A DNA stretch of 41,111 nucleotides from Bacillota bacterium (GCA_012837615.1 DUQX01000034.1:1-41111); one strand, 5' to 3'; positions 22,621 through 31,373 are shown, numbered from the stretch's first letter. Numbers and translations are program-made. The notes: generated by a model not told the origin, from the letters alone.

Positions 22621-23673
22621 ATGGTATTAAAAGTAGGCATAAACGGTTTTGGCAGGATTGGGCGTGTTACTTACCGTGCCCTTCTTGAAAAGAGCGGCGC
22701 ACAGGTAGTTGCTGTCAACGATCTTACCGATAGCAAGACGCTGGCTCATCTGTTGCGTTACGATTCGCTTTACGATAAATTACCCTATGATGTTAAGGCG
22801 ACGGAGCACTCAATCAGGTTTAATGGCCACGAGATTCGAACTTTCTGGGAAAGGGAACCGGAGAAGATTCCCTGGGGTGAGCTTGGAGTTGAGGTTGTCA
22901 TTGAATCAACGGGTGTGTTCAGAACCAAGGAAGGTGCGGAGCGACATTTAAAAGCGGGTGCCTCCTGGGTAATTGTCACCGCTCCGATGAAAGATCCGGA
23001 TCTGACCGTGGTTCTTGGAGTTAATGAGGAGAAATTTCACCCCGCAAAACATCGTATTATCTCCAATGCTTCCTGTACCACCAACGCCCTTGCTCCCGTT
23101 GTTAAAGTCCTGCACGACAGGTTTGGTATAAAAAAGGCATTAATGAATACAACCCATGCTTATACAAATGACCAGCGGTTGCTGGACTATCCGCACGGGG
23201 ATCTGAGAAGAGCGCGAGCGGCGTTTCTATCCATTATCCCTACTTCTACCGGCGCCGCACGGGCTGTAGGAGAGGTAATCCCCGAGCTAAAGGGGCGTAT
23301 TGATGGCCTGGCGGTACGTGTTCCCGTGCCGACTGTATCCCTGCTGGATCTAGTTGCCTTGCTGGAGCGGGACGTCAGCATAGAGGAGATAAACAGTACC
23401 TTGCAGCAGGCAGCTGATGAAAAACCCGAGATAATTTCCTTTAACCAGGAACCGCTGGTTTCCGTAGACTACCGGCGCAGCCCGTTTTCCAGCGTTGTCG
23501 ATGGATTGAGCACTATGGTTACTGGTGGCAATCTGGTTAGGGTTATCTCCTGGTACGACAACGAGTGGAGTTATTCCTGCCGCGTTGCGGATCTGGCGCT
23601 GTATATCAAAAAGAAAGAGATGGAGGAAAAAGAAGTCCTTACAGCAGGAGACAGGATGGGTGGGAGTGAATAA
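22621..23673 (+). CDS. gap: Glyceraldehyde-3-phosphate dehydrogenase, type I
   Basis: GAPDH interconverts glyceraldehyde 3-phosphate and 1,3-bisphosphoglycerate with NAD(P). The 350-aa product has the Rossmann GINGFGRIGRVTYRAL at residues 6-21, the active site SNASCTTNALAPV with the catalytic cysteine near 153, THAYTNDQRLLD with the catalytic histidine near 180, and PTSTGAARAVGEVIPEL near 212-228. The tail carries WYDNEWSYSCRVADL. The last 15 residues extend slightly past the usual C-terminus. It heads a cluster with a phosphohexomutase and a glucose-6-phosphate isomerase, a likely sugar-phosphate operon. Confidence 0.97.
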   Translation: MVLKVGINGFGRIGRVTYRALLEKSGAQVVAVNDLTDSKTLAHLLRYDSLYDKLPYDVKATEHSIRFNGHEIRTFWEREPEKIPWGELGVEVVIESTGVFRTKEGAERHLKAGASWVIVTAPMKDPDLTVVLGVNEEKFHPAKHRIISNASCTTNALAPVVKVLHDRFGIKKALMNTTHAYTNDQRLLDYPHGDLRRARAAFLSIIPTSTGAARAVGEVIPELKGRIDGLAVRVPVPTVSLLDLVALLERDVSIEEINSTLQQAADEKPEIISFNQEPLVSVDYRRSPFSSVVDGLSTMVTGGNLVRVISWYDNEWSYSCRVADLALYIKKKEMEEKEVLTAGDRMGGSE

Positions 23674-23696
23674 AAAAGTATACTGGCATAAAAGGA

Positions 23697-25301
23697 ATGG
23701 AAGGGGGGTGCCGCCCGGTCTTGAAGGGCCGGGTTAGTCCATTGCAGAAAATTAGGTTTGGCACCGATGGGTGGCGTGCAGTAATCGCTGATGAATTTAC
23801 GGTGAGCAATGTTCGCGGGGTTACCCGTGCCGTAGCGAGTTTTTTGGAAGAGGAAGGCCGGGAAGCTGCCGGAGTTGTAATTGGCTACGATAACCGCTTT
23901 CTCGCAGAAGAATTTGCCGCCCAGGCAGCGGCAGTTTTCATGGATAAGGGGATTAAAGTCTACCTTTGCCGGAGGCCTGCCCCGACTCCGGCCGTGGCTT
24001 TTGCGGTGAAACACTTGAAAACCGCTGGGGCGGTTATGTTTACGGCGAGCCACAATCCCTATCGCTACCAGGGCATAAAATTTATTCCCCATTACGCCGG
24101 CCCCGCTTTGCCGCAGGAGACTGATCGTATCGGTGAACTGGTCCAGTTATCTTTGGAAGAAGAAGGCGGCGAAAAAGGCGCTTGCTCCGGGTTTTTCCGG
24201 AAACAACTGGAGATGCTGCGGGAGTTGCTGCATAACCCGGATAATGAAGAATACCCGGAGAATCAAGAGACAGAGACCCGTGCGAAGACAGAAACTCCTG
24301 CGAAAAATGAAAGTGGAAGCACCCCGGAAGGTAGCGGCAAAAAGCTGCTGGAAGTAATAGAGCCTGAAGGCCCCTACCTCAAGCATCTCGAAGGGATTAT
24401 TGACAGAGAAGCCATCGCTGCTTCGCCTCCATTTCTTGTTTTGGATTCCATGCACGGGGCCGGAATAGGATATCTTGAGGCTTTCTTGCTTCCTCTCGGA
24501 TGTCGTGTAGAGGTGATCCGGGGGTTCCGCGATCCGTTTTTCGGTGGAGCTCTTCCCGATCCTTCGAGAGGTAATCTACAAAAGCTGAGAAGCCTGGTGC
24601 TGGAGATGCAGGCCGATGCAGGGCTGGCCCTCGATGGTGATGGTGATAGGCTGGGCATAATCGGCCCGGAGGGGGAATATCTAAGTGCAAATGAGATTCT
24701 TACCCTTTTTCTGGAGTACCTCGTCCAGCATAAGAAGCTAGGGGGAGTTGTTGCCAGAACGGTGGCGACTACGCATAACCTTGACCGCCTGGCGGACTTT
24801 TACAATCTAAGACTTGTGGAAACGCCGGTTGGGTTCAAGTATATTGGCCGCGTGATGCGTGAGGAAGATGTCTTCCTCGGAGGCGAAGAAAGCGGAGGGA
24901 TCAGCATCAGGGGGCATATCCCTGAAAAAGACGGTATTATGGCCTCCCTTCTCTTTGTGGAGATGCTGTCAGCAACGGGGGCCAGTCCAAAGGAACTGTA
25001 CAGCCGGATTGGAGAAAAAATTGAGCTTTTGTCCTTTGAGCGCCTGGATATCAATATTTTATCCGCCAGTAAGGAAAAAGCGCTGGAAAGGCTGCAGTCC
25101 TGGGAACCGGAGCGGTTGGCGGGGGTTAAAGTAGAAAAAATTAGCCGTCTGGACGGGGTTAAAATTTTGCTCGAGGGAGGTAGCTGGTGTCTGGTACGAG
25201 CCTCCGGTACTGAAAATGTATTCCGCATTTATCTCGAGGCGCCGGACAGGGGGCTGTTTCAGGAGTTGCAGAACGAAATTCGAGAGGAATTGGGTATCTA
25301 G
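23697..25301 (+). CDS. Phosphoglucomutase/phosphomannomutase-family alpha-D-phosphohexomutase
   Basis: These enzymes move phosphate between C1 and C6 of hexoses. The product has KIRFGTDGWRAVIADEF at the N-terminus, the phosphoserine loop MFTASHNPYRYQGIKF near 115-130, the metal loop LALDGDGDRLGI near 310, the sugar-binding FLGGEESGGISIRGH near 390 and the phosphate-binding LVRASGTENVFRIYLEAPD near the end. A polar, low-complexity insert of about 35 residues (near 185-220, rich in E, T, K, P) interrupts the normal fold. The start is uncertain: ATG 23697 abuts its ribosome site, and TTG 23721 lies about 12 bases after AAGGGGGG. Glucose or mannose specificity cannot be assigned. Confidence 0.9.
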   Translation: MEGGCRPVLKGRVSPLQKIRFGTDGWRAVIADEFTVSNVRGVTRAVASFLEEEGREAAGVVIGYDNRFLAEEFAAQAAAVFMDKGIKVYLCRRPAPTPAVAFAVKHLKTAGAVMFTASHNPYRYQGIKFIPHYAGPALPQETDRIGELVQLSLEEEGGEKGACSGFFRKQLEMLRELLHNPDNEEYPENQETETRAKTETPAKNESGSTPEGSGKKLLEVIEPEGPYLKHLEGIIDREAIAASPPFLVLDSMHGAGIGYLEAFLLPLGCRVEVIRGFRDPFFGGALPDPSRGNLQKLRSLVLEMQADAGLALDGDGDRLGIIGPEGEYLSANEILTLFLEYLVQHKKLGGVVARTVATTHNLDRLADFYNLRLVETPVGFKYIGRVMREEDVFLGGEESGGISIRGHIPEKDGIMASLLFVEMLSATGASPKELYSRIGEKIELLSFERLDINILSASKEKALERLQSWEPERLAGVKVEKISRLDGVKILLEGGSWCLVRASGTENVFRIYLEAPDRGLFQELQNEIREELGI

Positions 25302-25321
25302 AAAGAACGAAAAGAAGGAGG

Positions 25322-25366
25322 ATGGCCGGCTTATCCGGCTTGCGCAAATATGATCGAATTAACTAA
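25322..25366 (+). CDS. Putative 14-codon leader ORF overlapping the PGI gene start
   Basis: GAAGGAGG (25314-25321) lies directly before an ATG at 25322, and 28 bases before the PGI ATG. The leader reads MAGLSGLRKYDRIN and stops 17 bases inside the PGI gene, in another frame. It contains a hairpin GCCGG-CTTAT-CCGGC. Its ATG is very close to the ribosome site, so the hairpin model may fit better here. The arrangement echoes 16429-16473. Confidence 0.35.
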   Translation: MAGLSGLRKYDRIN

Positions 25367-26192
25367 AAGCGGTTTGCCCCTTCGATGGGATGAAACGGGA
25401 AAGAAACTCGATTTTGGCCCGGGAATGAAAGAAATTGAACCGGCACTGCGGAACCTGGGAGAGATGAAAGATGTTCTTTATAGTGAAGCTGCGCTGGATA
25501 GGGATCCCGCCCTTCCGCTTTATTACATGTACCGGGACGTTCACCTGGCAGAGCACCGTTCATTTTTCAGGGAAGCGGGCATACGCTATGACATAACCGT
25601 GCTTGTTCCCGGCATGCTGGAGAGGGAGTACGTTAAGACTGCCGGTCATTACCATCCGTTTAAAGAGGGAACAGGCTGTACTTATCCCGAAGTTTACGAG
25701 GTCCTTCAGGGGGAGGCTCACTATCTTCTGCAGAAACCCCGCAACTTCGATGATCCGGCTGCGGGGTTGGATGAAGTGCTCGTGGTAGCTGCGGGGCCGG
25801 GGGACAAAGTACTTATTCCCCCCGGATTTGGTCATATAACTATAAATCCGGGTTCAGGTTTTTTGGTTATGAGCAACCTGGTGGCTGATAATTTTGATTC
25901 CATCTATGGCCCCATTAAAGAAATGGGAGGGGCAGGTTATTATGAAGTTGCTCCGGCAGGCAAAGAACAGGGCCCTGTCTTTATTCCAAATGTTCGTTAT
26001 CCCTCTCTTCCGCCGCTGTGTTTTACCGAACCCGTTGAGCTTCCGAATTTTTTTCTTATCAAAGAGATTCCCCAGTACCGCTCTTTTGTAGAGCACCGAG
26101 AAGATTTTGACTTCCTAACTTCCCCGGAATATTATGAAGAAGAATTCAGCTCCTACCTGCAGGATTTAAAAAGCGGCTTTTTGCAAATTTGA
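25350..26192 (+). CDS. Cupin-type (archaeal-like) glucose-6-phosphate isomerase
   Basis: cPGI converts glucose 6-phosphate and fructose 6-phosphate with a metal-containing cupin fold, unrelated to the usual PGI. The 280-aa product has the metal-binding motif KTAGHYHPFKEG then TYPEVYEVLQGEAHYLLQ (two histidines and a glutamate near residues 95-120) and the second cupin motif IPPGFGHITINPG near 155-167 supplying the last histidine. The C-terminal 70 residues are an extension beyond the core barrel. It follows the phosphohexomutase by 48 bp, in keeping with a sugar-phosphate operon. Its ATG lacks a close ribosome site (see leader ORF). Confidence 0.92.
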   Translation: MIELTKSGLPLRWDETGKKLDFGPGMKEIEPALRNLGEMKDVLYSEAALDRDPALPLYYMYRDVHLAEHRSFFREAGIRYDITVLVPGMLEREYVKTAGHYHPFKEGTGCTYPEVYEVLQGEAHYLLQKPRNFDDPAAGLDEVLVVAAGPGDKVLIPPGFGHITINPGSGFLVMSNLVADNFDSIYGPIKEMGGAGYYEVAPAGKEQGPVFIPNVRYPSLPPLCFTEPVELPNFFLIKEIPQYRSFVEHREDFDFLTSPEYYEEEFSSYLQDLKSGFLQI

Positions 26193-26306
26193 TCGTTTTG
26201 GAGAAAATATTGTCTCCCAAAAAAGAGGATTTTCCCTTCTATTTGCCAAAATTATTAAATGTTTTTGATTAAGCCTCAATTTTTTAAAATCCGGGGAGGG
26301 AAAAAG

Positions 26307-27161
26307 ATGCTTTCTGTTGGTATTATCGGTGGCGGCAAAGGAGGTCTTTCAATTATTCAATTGGTGGAAGGGATGCAGGATGTTTTGTTAAAATGGGTTG
26401 CGGATCTCGATGAAAATGCCCCGGCTATTCGACGGGCGCGGGAGAAGGGTATTAAAACTACCGGTGATTTTACACCGCTGATAAGGGATTCCTCCCTCGA
26501 TATGGTCATTGAGGTCACCGGCTCCGATAAAGTGCGTTCCCTTATTGTTGAAAACAAACATCCCGGTCTGGCTGTCATAGAGGCTACGGGTGCCAGGTTC
26601 CTGGTAGATGTTGTTGAACAAAGGGAGGAAATGATCCGGCGGCTTCACGGTGAGGCTGAAACCCTGTCCCAAAATGCAGAAACATTAAATGACAACACGG
26701 CCCAGATCCGCGAGAGTATGGAGCAGCTTGCTGGTGAGGCGGAAAAATTGGCTCAGACAGGACGGGAAATGGGCGAAACGGCGAAAGAGGCGGCCAGGGC
26801 TATCTCTGATACCCACAATATATTGAATATCATCCGGGATATTGCGGATAAAACCAATATTATCGGCTTGAACGCCGCAATTGAAGCAGCGCGGGTAGGG
26901 GATGCCGGACGGGGATTCGCTGTGGTGGCCGATGAGATCCGCAAACTGGCCGATAGCAGCAGTTCTTCGGTGCAGCAGATCTCGGATATTACGGAAAATA
27001 TCGTTAATTTTATGGAAAAAATTGCTGAAGGAATCAGCAACGCCAGTGAAACGGCGCAGGCACAGGCTGCTTTGACAGAGGAGATCCTCGCTTCACTGGA
27101 GGGGACAACCTCTATTGCGGCTGTATTAAAAGAGATGGCGGCGAAATTGGCAAAAATGTAA
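26307..27161 (+). CDS. Soluble chemoreceptor with N-terminal Rossmann (NAD-binding-like) domain
   Basis: The 284-aa product has two parts. Residues 1-115 read as a Rossmann domain: [20 protein letters not shown] with a glycine-rich loop, an acidic residue after strand 2 ([11 protein letters not shown]), and [19 protein letters not shown] and [15 protein letters not shown] as later strands. Residues 116-284 form the chemoreceptor coiled-coil, with the conserved tip [20 protein letters not shown] then [20 protein letters not shown]. There is no membrane segment, so it is cytoplasmic. The start is ATG 26307 behind GGGAGGG. By inference, it may signal an NAD(H)-type or other nucleotide ligand to CheA. 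It lies just upstream of the flagellar genes. Confidence 0.85.
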   Translation: MLSVGIIGGGKGGLSIIQLVEGMQDVLLKWVADLDENAPAIRRAREKGIKTTGDFTPLIRDSSLDMVIEVTGSDKVRSLIVENKHPGLAVIEATGARFLVDVVEQREEMIRRLHGEAETLSQNAETLNDNTAQIRESMEQLAGEAEKLAQTGREMGETAKEAARAISDTHNILNIIRDIADKTNIIGLNAAIEAARVGDAGRGFAVVADEIRKLADSSSSSVQQISDITENIVNFMEKIAEGISNASETAQAQAALTEEILASLEGTTSIAAVLKEMAAKLAKM

Positions 27162-27377
27162 ACGGTGGGCAGCTGCTGAAGCCCGCTTTGTTTCCGTATC
27201 CGCGCGGGCAGGCTTTACGGCTCAGTTCGGGTTTTTGAAGCCCTTCCCGGCCAAATTGCCTACTGTTTTTCCTAAAAAAATTTAAGAAACGCCCTTTATT
27301 TTTTTTAAAGAATATCGATAAGGTAATTGAAGGGTTTTTTATATTTAATGAGATAAAGCTCGGGTTGGGATTAATAG

Positions 27378-27383
27378 TATAAT
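27378..27383 (+). promoter_or_regulatory. Possible -10 element of the flgM operon
   Basis: TATAAT stands 28 bp before the flgM start, with no convincing -35. A TAAA at 27354-27357 is at sigma-D-like distance, but the matching -10 is poor, so the sigma factor is undecided. Confidence 0.3.
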
Positions 27384-27410
27384 TGCAATTAAAATTAAGG
27401 GTGACTGAAT

Positions 27411-27713
27411 ATGGAAATTAAGCGTCTTGATATTGTTAATCTTATCAATAAAATTTATAAGCAGGATCGGATTCGGGGCAAGGGTGCGCCTGGGGAAGGG
27501 GAAGCCGGAGTTATTTCTTCGGGGGACCGGGTGGAGATTTCCCCCGGCAGCGAGATTTTGAAAAAGGAGCTTGCCCGGCTGGAAAAAGCAGATGCTGCAC
27601 GCAATGAAAAAATTTCAGAGTTATCCCAACGCATTGAGGCCGGCGAGTATAAAGTTAATTCGAGAGAGCTTGCCGATATCATTCTCAGGGTTATTGATGA
27701 AGGTCGCAGTTGA
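27411..27713 (+). CDS. flgM: Negative regulator of flagellin synthesis, anti-sigma-28 factor FlgM
   Basis: FlgM holds sigma-28/SigD inactive until the hook is finished. The 100-aa product has a disordered N-terminal half (residues 25-45, GAPGEGEAGVISSGDRVEIS) and the sigma-binding C-terminal helices with KISELSQRIEAGEYKVNSRELADIIL-type sequence (seen as RIEAGEYKVNSRELADIIL near 71-89). SGDRVEISPGSEILKKEL is the family's characteristic middle motif. The ATG is at 27411, with a GGGTGA-type ribosome site. It is the first gene of flgM-flgN-flgK-flgL-fliW. Confidence 0.93.
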   Translation: MEIKRLDIVNLINKIYKQDRIRGKGAPGEGEAGVISSGDRVEISPGSEILKKELARLEKADAARNEKISELSQRIEAGEYKVNSRELADIILRVIDEGRS

Positions 27714-27765
27714 TAACGATCGTAAGCGAGGTAAGGGATGAAATGGCGAAGGAGGTACTCCCGGT

Positions 27766-28269
27766 TTGATGGAAAGTTTTAGCGATGGGAAACCGGGGCC
27801 TTTTATGATTGATACTGTTTGTCTCAGGGAAATACTGGACGAGGAAGTTGAAATCCTGGAAGGGCTGTTGGGGATAGAAGAGAAACTGGGGAGCATTCTC
27901 CTCGAAGGGGACGCAAGGGCACTCCATAGCCTGAACTTCCAGAAGGAAGAGCTTATCCGAAACTTGATTTCAGCGGAGAAACGGCGCAGGGGTTTGCTTA
28001 CTTCCGGTCTTACTTTAAGGGAAATTATTTCCAAAGAAGCTTCATCCAAAGCCGGAGAGCTTGAAAGCTTGAGGAGACGCCTTTTACAGCTGCAGTCTTC
28101 ACTGCAAAGGCAGCAAAAGATAAACCGGCATCTATTGAAGCACAATCTGCGCTTCTTGGAACATATTCTGGATAGTTTTTTTCCACATAGAGGCGATCCG
28201 CATTATGCTTCCACCGGGGAATTAAAGCATAAACATTTTTTGCACGGGTTACTGGATTTCAACGCCTGA
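27766..28269 (+). CDS. flgN: FlgN-family flagellar export chaperone
   Basis: FlgN chaperones hook-filament junction proteins FlgK and FlgL to the export gate. The 167-aa product is almost wholly helical coiled-coil (LREILDEEVEILEGLLGIEEKLGSIL, then LRRRLLQLQSSLQRQQKINRHL near the C-terminus, quoted in parts: LDEEVEILEGLLGIEEKL; LLQLQSSLQRQQKINRHLL). Its place directly before flgK supports the call. The start is either TTG 27766, 9 bases from GGAGGT, or the adjacent ATG 27769, 12 bases away; the protein changes by one residue. Confidence 0.85.
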   Translation: MMESFSDGKPGPFMIDTVCLREILDEEVEILEGLLGIEEKLGSILLEGDARALHSLNFQKEELIRNLISAEKRRRGLLTSGLTLREIISKEASSKAGELESLRRRLLQLQSSLQRQQKINRHLLKHNLRFLEHILDSFFPHRGDPHYASTGELKHKHFLHGLLDFNA

Positions 28270-28287
28270 GAAGATGGGGGATTGAAA

Positions 28288-29730
28288 ATGAGCAGTACTT
28301 TTGGTAGCTTTGAAATCGGCCGCCGTGCCCTTCACGCCCAGCAAAAGGGCTCGGAAGTAACCGGCCAGAATATCGCCAATGCCAATACCGAGGGGTACTC
28401 CCGGCAGAGTGTGTTAATGAAGGCTCTGGTTCCGCCTGCTGCGCCCGGGGTAAATACCCCTCCAGGGTACGGTGTTGCCATTTCTGATATTACCAGGATG
28501 AAAAGCGAGTTTTACAGTGACCAAATCATGAAGTCGCTGACTGCCCGGCATTACTGGGAACGCCTGAAGGAGACTTACGATACGGTTGAGGTTATTTTCC
28601 AGGAACCCGGCGACAGGGGGATAAATGTTCTTTTAAATGAGTTTTTTGATGCCTGGCAGGAGGTCAGCACGAACCCGGAGAGCTATGCTGCACGTATCAG
28701 TCTGCGGGAGCAAGCTGATAGCCTTGTCGGGGTTGTTCAGGATATCTACAAACGCCTCGATGAGCTGAAATATGACGTATTGAAAGAACTTGAGGCGAAT
28801 GTCAACCAGGTTAATGCCCTGGCGGATCAGATTGCGGATTTGAATCAAAAAATCGTATACTTGCAATCGATAGGCCAGAAGTCCAACGAAATGCTCGATG
28901 AGCGCGATCTCCGCCTGCAGGAGCTTAGCAAACTGCTGAATATACGCGCAGTGGAGAAGGCTAACGGTTCGGTTGAGGTGTTAGCCGGCGGACATATACT
29001 TCTTCACGGTGAACATGTTTTTCCTTTGGAAATCAAGGAAAAAATAGGTGCAGAGGGTGAAGATAATAGAATTAGCATAGTTAACGGCCTGGGAACAGAG
29101 ATCTCTGTCCTGGCCGGAGAAATTGCGGGGGTTCTCGATTCTTACAATGATGTTATTCCCAAATATCAGGATGGCCTGGATAAGCTGGTCTTTAAACTGG
29201 TGGAAAAAGTTAACGACTTGCACCGGGGCGGATACGGCCTTGTCGGATCAAATGAGGTTAATTTTTTTGTGAAAATAGATGATGTAAAAGGTGCTGTTAC
29301 ACATTTTGAGGTTAATCCGGATATCCTGAATTCGAACGAAGGTTTAAATTTCATTGCTGCTGCCAGCGCAGATGAGTCACCCGGAAACGGCGAAAACGCT
29401 CTTGCCCTCGCCAAACTGCGCGAAAGACTCGTCATGAATGAAGCCGGAGAAGAGGCAGGAGAAGATAAAGGAACGGCTACCTTCCATGATTTCTACCGCG
29501 GTCTGATTGCCGATCTCGGGGTTGAAGGACGGGAAGCAGAGCGCATGTTTCTCTCTACCAGCGCCGTGGCGGAGAATATGATGCGGCAGCAGGAGGCTGT
29601 CTCCGGCGTTTCCCTGGATGATGAAATGCTAAACCTTGTTCAGTACCAGCATGCTTACAACGCCGCCGCGCGCTTTATGAATACACTGGATCAAATGCTG
29701 AGCGTTCTTTTCAGTGAAATAGGAGGCTAA
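28288..29730 (+). CDS. flgK: Flagellar hook-associated protein 1 FlgK
   Basis: FlgK is the first hook-filament junction protein. The 480-aa product has the rod/hook-type N-terminus MSSTFGSFEIGRRALHAQQK, then GQNIANANTEGYSRQSV near 25-41. The C-terminal helix has VSLDDEMLNLVQYQHAYNAA then ARFMNTLDQMLSVLF, which form the axial coiled-coil. ATG 28288 gives the standard family N-terminus; the TTG two codons earlier is an alternative. It ends 30 bp before flgL. Confidence 0.97.
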   Translation: MSSTFGSFEIGRRALHAQQKGSEVTGQNIANANTEGYSRQSVLMKALVPPAAPGVNTPPGYGVAISDITRMKSEFYSDQIMKSLTARHYWERLKETYDTVEVIFQEPGDRGINVLLNEFFDAWQEVSTNPESYAARISLREQADSLVGVVQDIYKRLDELKYDVLKELEANVNQVNALADQIADLNQKIVYLQSIGQKSNEMLDERDLRLQELSKLLNIRAVEKANGSVEVLAGGHILLHGEHVFPLEIKEKIGAEGEDNRISIVNGLGTEISVLAGEIAGVLDSYNDVIPKYQDGLDKLVFKLVEKVNDLHRGGYGLVGSNEVNFFVKIDDVKGAVTHFEVNPDILNSNEGLNFIAAASADESPGNGENALALAKLRERLVMNEAGEEAGEDKGTATFHDFYRGLIADLGVEGREAERMFLSTSAVAENMMRQQEAVSGVSLDDEMLNLVQYQHAYNAAARFMNTLDQMLSVLFSEIGG

Positions 29731-29760
29731 GGGAGAAAGAGCAAAAAGGGGGTGCGAATC

Positions 29761-30687
29761 TTGCGCGTTACACACCGCATGATAGCCCAGTCCGTTAATA
29801 GAAATTTACGCCGTAATCTTTACGAGCTGGAGAAAAAATCAAACCAGCTTTCCACAGGCCGTTATTTTAACCGCCCGTCTCAGGACCCGGTGGGGACTTA
29901 TAAGGTGATGAGGATTTCGGGGACGAGCCTGTTGCGGAATGAACAGTTTCGCCGCAATATCGGTGAGGGTATAACCTGGCTGACCGTCACTGAAGATGCT
30001 CTGGCGAATGGTATTGATGTGGTCCAGCGGCTAAGGGAGCTGGCCATCTATTCTTCCAACGGAACAATGTCTCCGGAGGACCGGGAGACGATCTCGCCTG
30101 AGGTTGAAGAGCTGCTACAGCATCTTGTTGCGCTGGGAAATACCGAAGTAAGTGGCCTCTATATCTTCGGCGGCCACCAAACGCAGAGCCCTCCTTACGA
30201 ATTAAAGTATGATGAGACAACCGGCGATATCACCGGGGTGATATATCATGGTGACGGGGGGCGGAGAATGGTGGAAATTTCCCCCGAACAGATGCTGGCG
30301 ATTAACATTACAGGTAAGGATGTATTCGGGGGTAGCGATGACCTGGATGATCCCAGCCTCTTTAAGACAGTTAACGATATGTACAGGGCGCTGCTGGATA
30401 ATAAAAGCGAAGAACTTGGCGGAAAGATCCTGGAGGAACTGGATGGTCACCTGGATCGACTGCTGCAGTACCGTGCTGAAATCGGAGCTAAAGTAGCCAG
30501 GCTTGACGCCACGGAGGAGCGGCTGCTGGACGAGCATCTTCACCTGCGGGAGCTCCGCTCCAAGATTGAGGACATTGACCTGGCTGAAGTGTACATCGAA
30601 TTTACGATGCAGGAAAATGCCTATCATGCAGCCCTTTCTACCGGTGCACGTATTATTTTTCCCAGCCTGATTGATTTCCTGAGATGA
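29761..30687 (+). CDS. flgL: Flagellar hook-associated protein 3 FlgL
   Basis: FlgL is the second junction protein, flagellin-like in fold. The 308-aa product has the flagellin N-terminal motif LYELEKKSNQLSTGRYFNRP then SQDPVGTYKVMRI, and the C-terminal helix with IDLAEVYIEFTMQENAYHAA then LSTGARIIFPSLIDFLR. I prefer TTG 29761: it gives MRVTHRMIAQ, the usual FlgL start, and GGGGGTG lies 8 bases upstream. The GTG at 29752 overlaps that ribosome site. Confidence 0.96.
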   Translation: MRVTHRMIAQSVNRNLRRNLYELEKKSNQLSTGRYFNRPSQDPVGTYKVMRISGTSLLRNEQFRRNIGEGITWLTVTEDALANGIDVVQRLRELAIYSSNGTMSPEDRETISPEVEELLQHLVALGNTEVSGLYIFGGHQTQSPPYELKYDETTGDITGVIYHGDGGRRMVEISPEQMLAINITGKDVFGGSDDLDDPSLFKTVNDMYRALLDNKSEELGGKILEELDGHLDRLLQYRAEIGAKVARLDATEERLLDEHLHLRELRSKIEDIDLAEVYIEFTMQENAYHAALSTGARIIFPSLIDFLR

Positions 30688-30698
30688 GGGGATAATAA

Positions 30699-31133
30699 AT
30701 GAAAAATCTCGCTGTTAAAGAACAGGTAGAAAAAAGCGGCCTGCGGCCGGTTGTCTTTAAAAAAGCCCTGCCGGGGCTGGAGAATAGCAAAAGATTTATC
30801 CTGCACCTGCTGGAAGGTAATCCCTTTTTTTACTTTCTGCAATCCGCTGACGAGCAGGAGGTCGGGCTGATTCTGCTCGATCCTTTTCTCCTTTTCCCGG
30901 ATTACAGCGTGGAGTTAAGTACAGCAGAGAGAGATGAGCTGGAGATTGACAAAAGGGAAGAAGTTTTAGTTTTTACCACTGTCACGGTGCTGGAGAGGAA
31001 ACGCATGACCACAAACCTGGCTGCTCCCATCATTATTAACATTAATAAAAGATTGGGCAAGCAGATTATCATCCCCGAGAGGGTTGAAGAAATGCGCACT
31101 CCTTTGCCGGTGCATGAAAATGTTAACTTATAA
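30699..31133 (+). CDS. fliW: Flagellar assembly factor FliW
   Basis: FliW binds CsrA, or flagellin when it accumulates, and so tunes flagellin translation. The 144-aa product has the family's beta-barrel motifs PGLENSKRFILHLLEGNPFF then YFLQSADEQEVGLILLDPFL near 27-65, VLVFTTVTVLERKRMTTNLAA near 87-107 and APIIININKRLGKQIIIPE. The ATG follows GAGGGGAT. It is the last gene before a terminator, while its partner csrA lies 513 bp away under its own promoter, so the usual fliW-csrA translational overlap is absent. Confidence 0.96.
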   Translation: MKNLAVKEQVEKSGLRPVVFKKALPGLENSKRFILHLLEGNPFFYFLQSADEQEVGLILLDPFLLFPDYSVELSTAERDELEIDKREEVLVFTTVTVLERKRMTTNLAAPIIININKRLGKQIIIPERVEEMRTPLPVHENVNL

Positions 31134-31196
31134 AGCTAATAATGATTTAGTAGGATAGTATATTGTATAAAATGTATATAATGTAAATTAGATTAT

Positions 31197-31222
31197 AGAG
31201 GTTCTTAATGAATCTCTTTTTT
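31197..31222 (+). terminator. Intrinsic terminator after fliW
   Basis: The 8-bp stem AGAGGTTC / GAATCTCT (one G-U pair, loop TTAAT) is followed by T5. It closes the flgM-fliW operon. From here to the csrA promoter only the MITE fragment at 31374 is recognised. Confidence 0.8.
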
Positions 31223-31373
31223 GGTTTTCAGAGGCTGCGTGTGACAGAAATATGTGTACGTATAGCAAGCTTGCTTTAAAGCGGGCTTTTCTTATTGGAA
31301 AAATATTTTATTCTGAAGCAGGAAAGTTGTTGTTGCGTGGTAAATAACTAATAACTATATGATTATGATTAAT

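Noticed and set aside
27162-27410. c-di-GMP riboswitch ahead of the flagellar operon
   Set aside because: The conserved GEMM segments (CAAAGCC / GGTAGGTAG-type) are absent.
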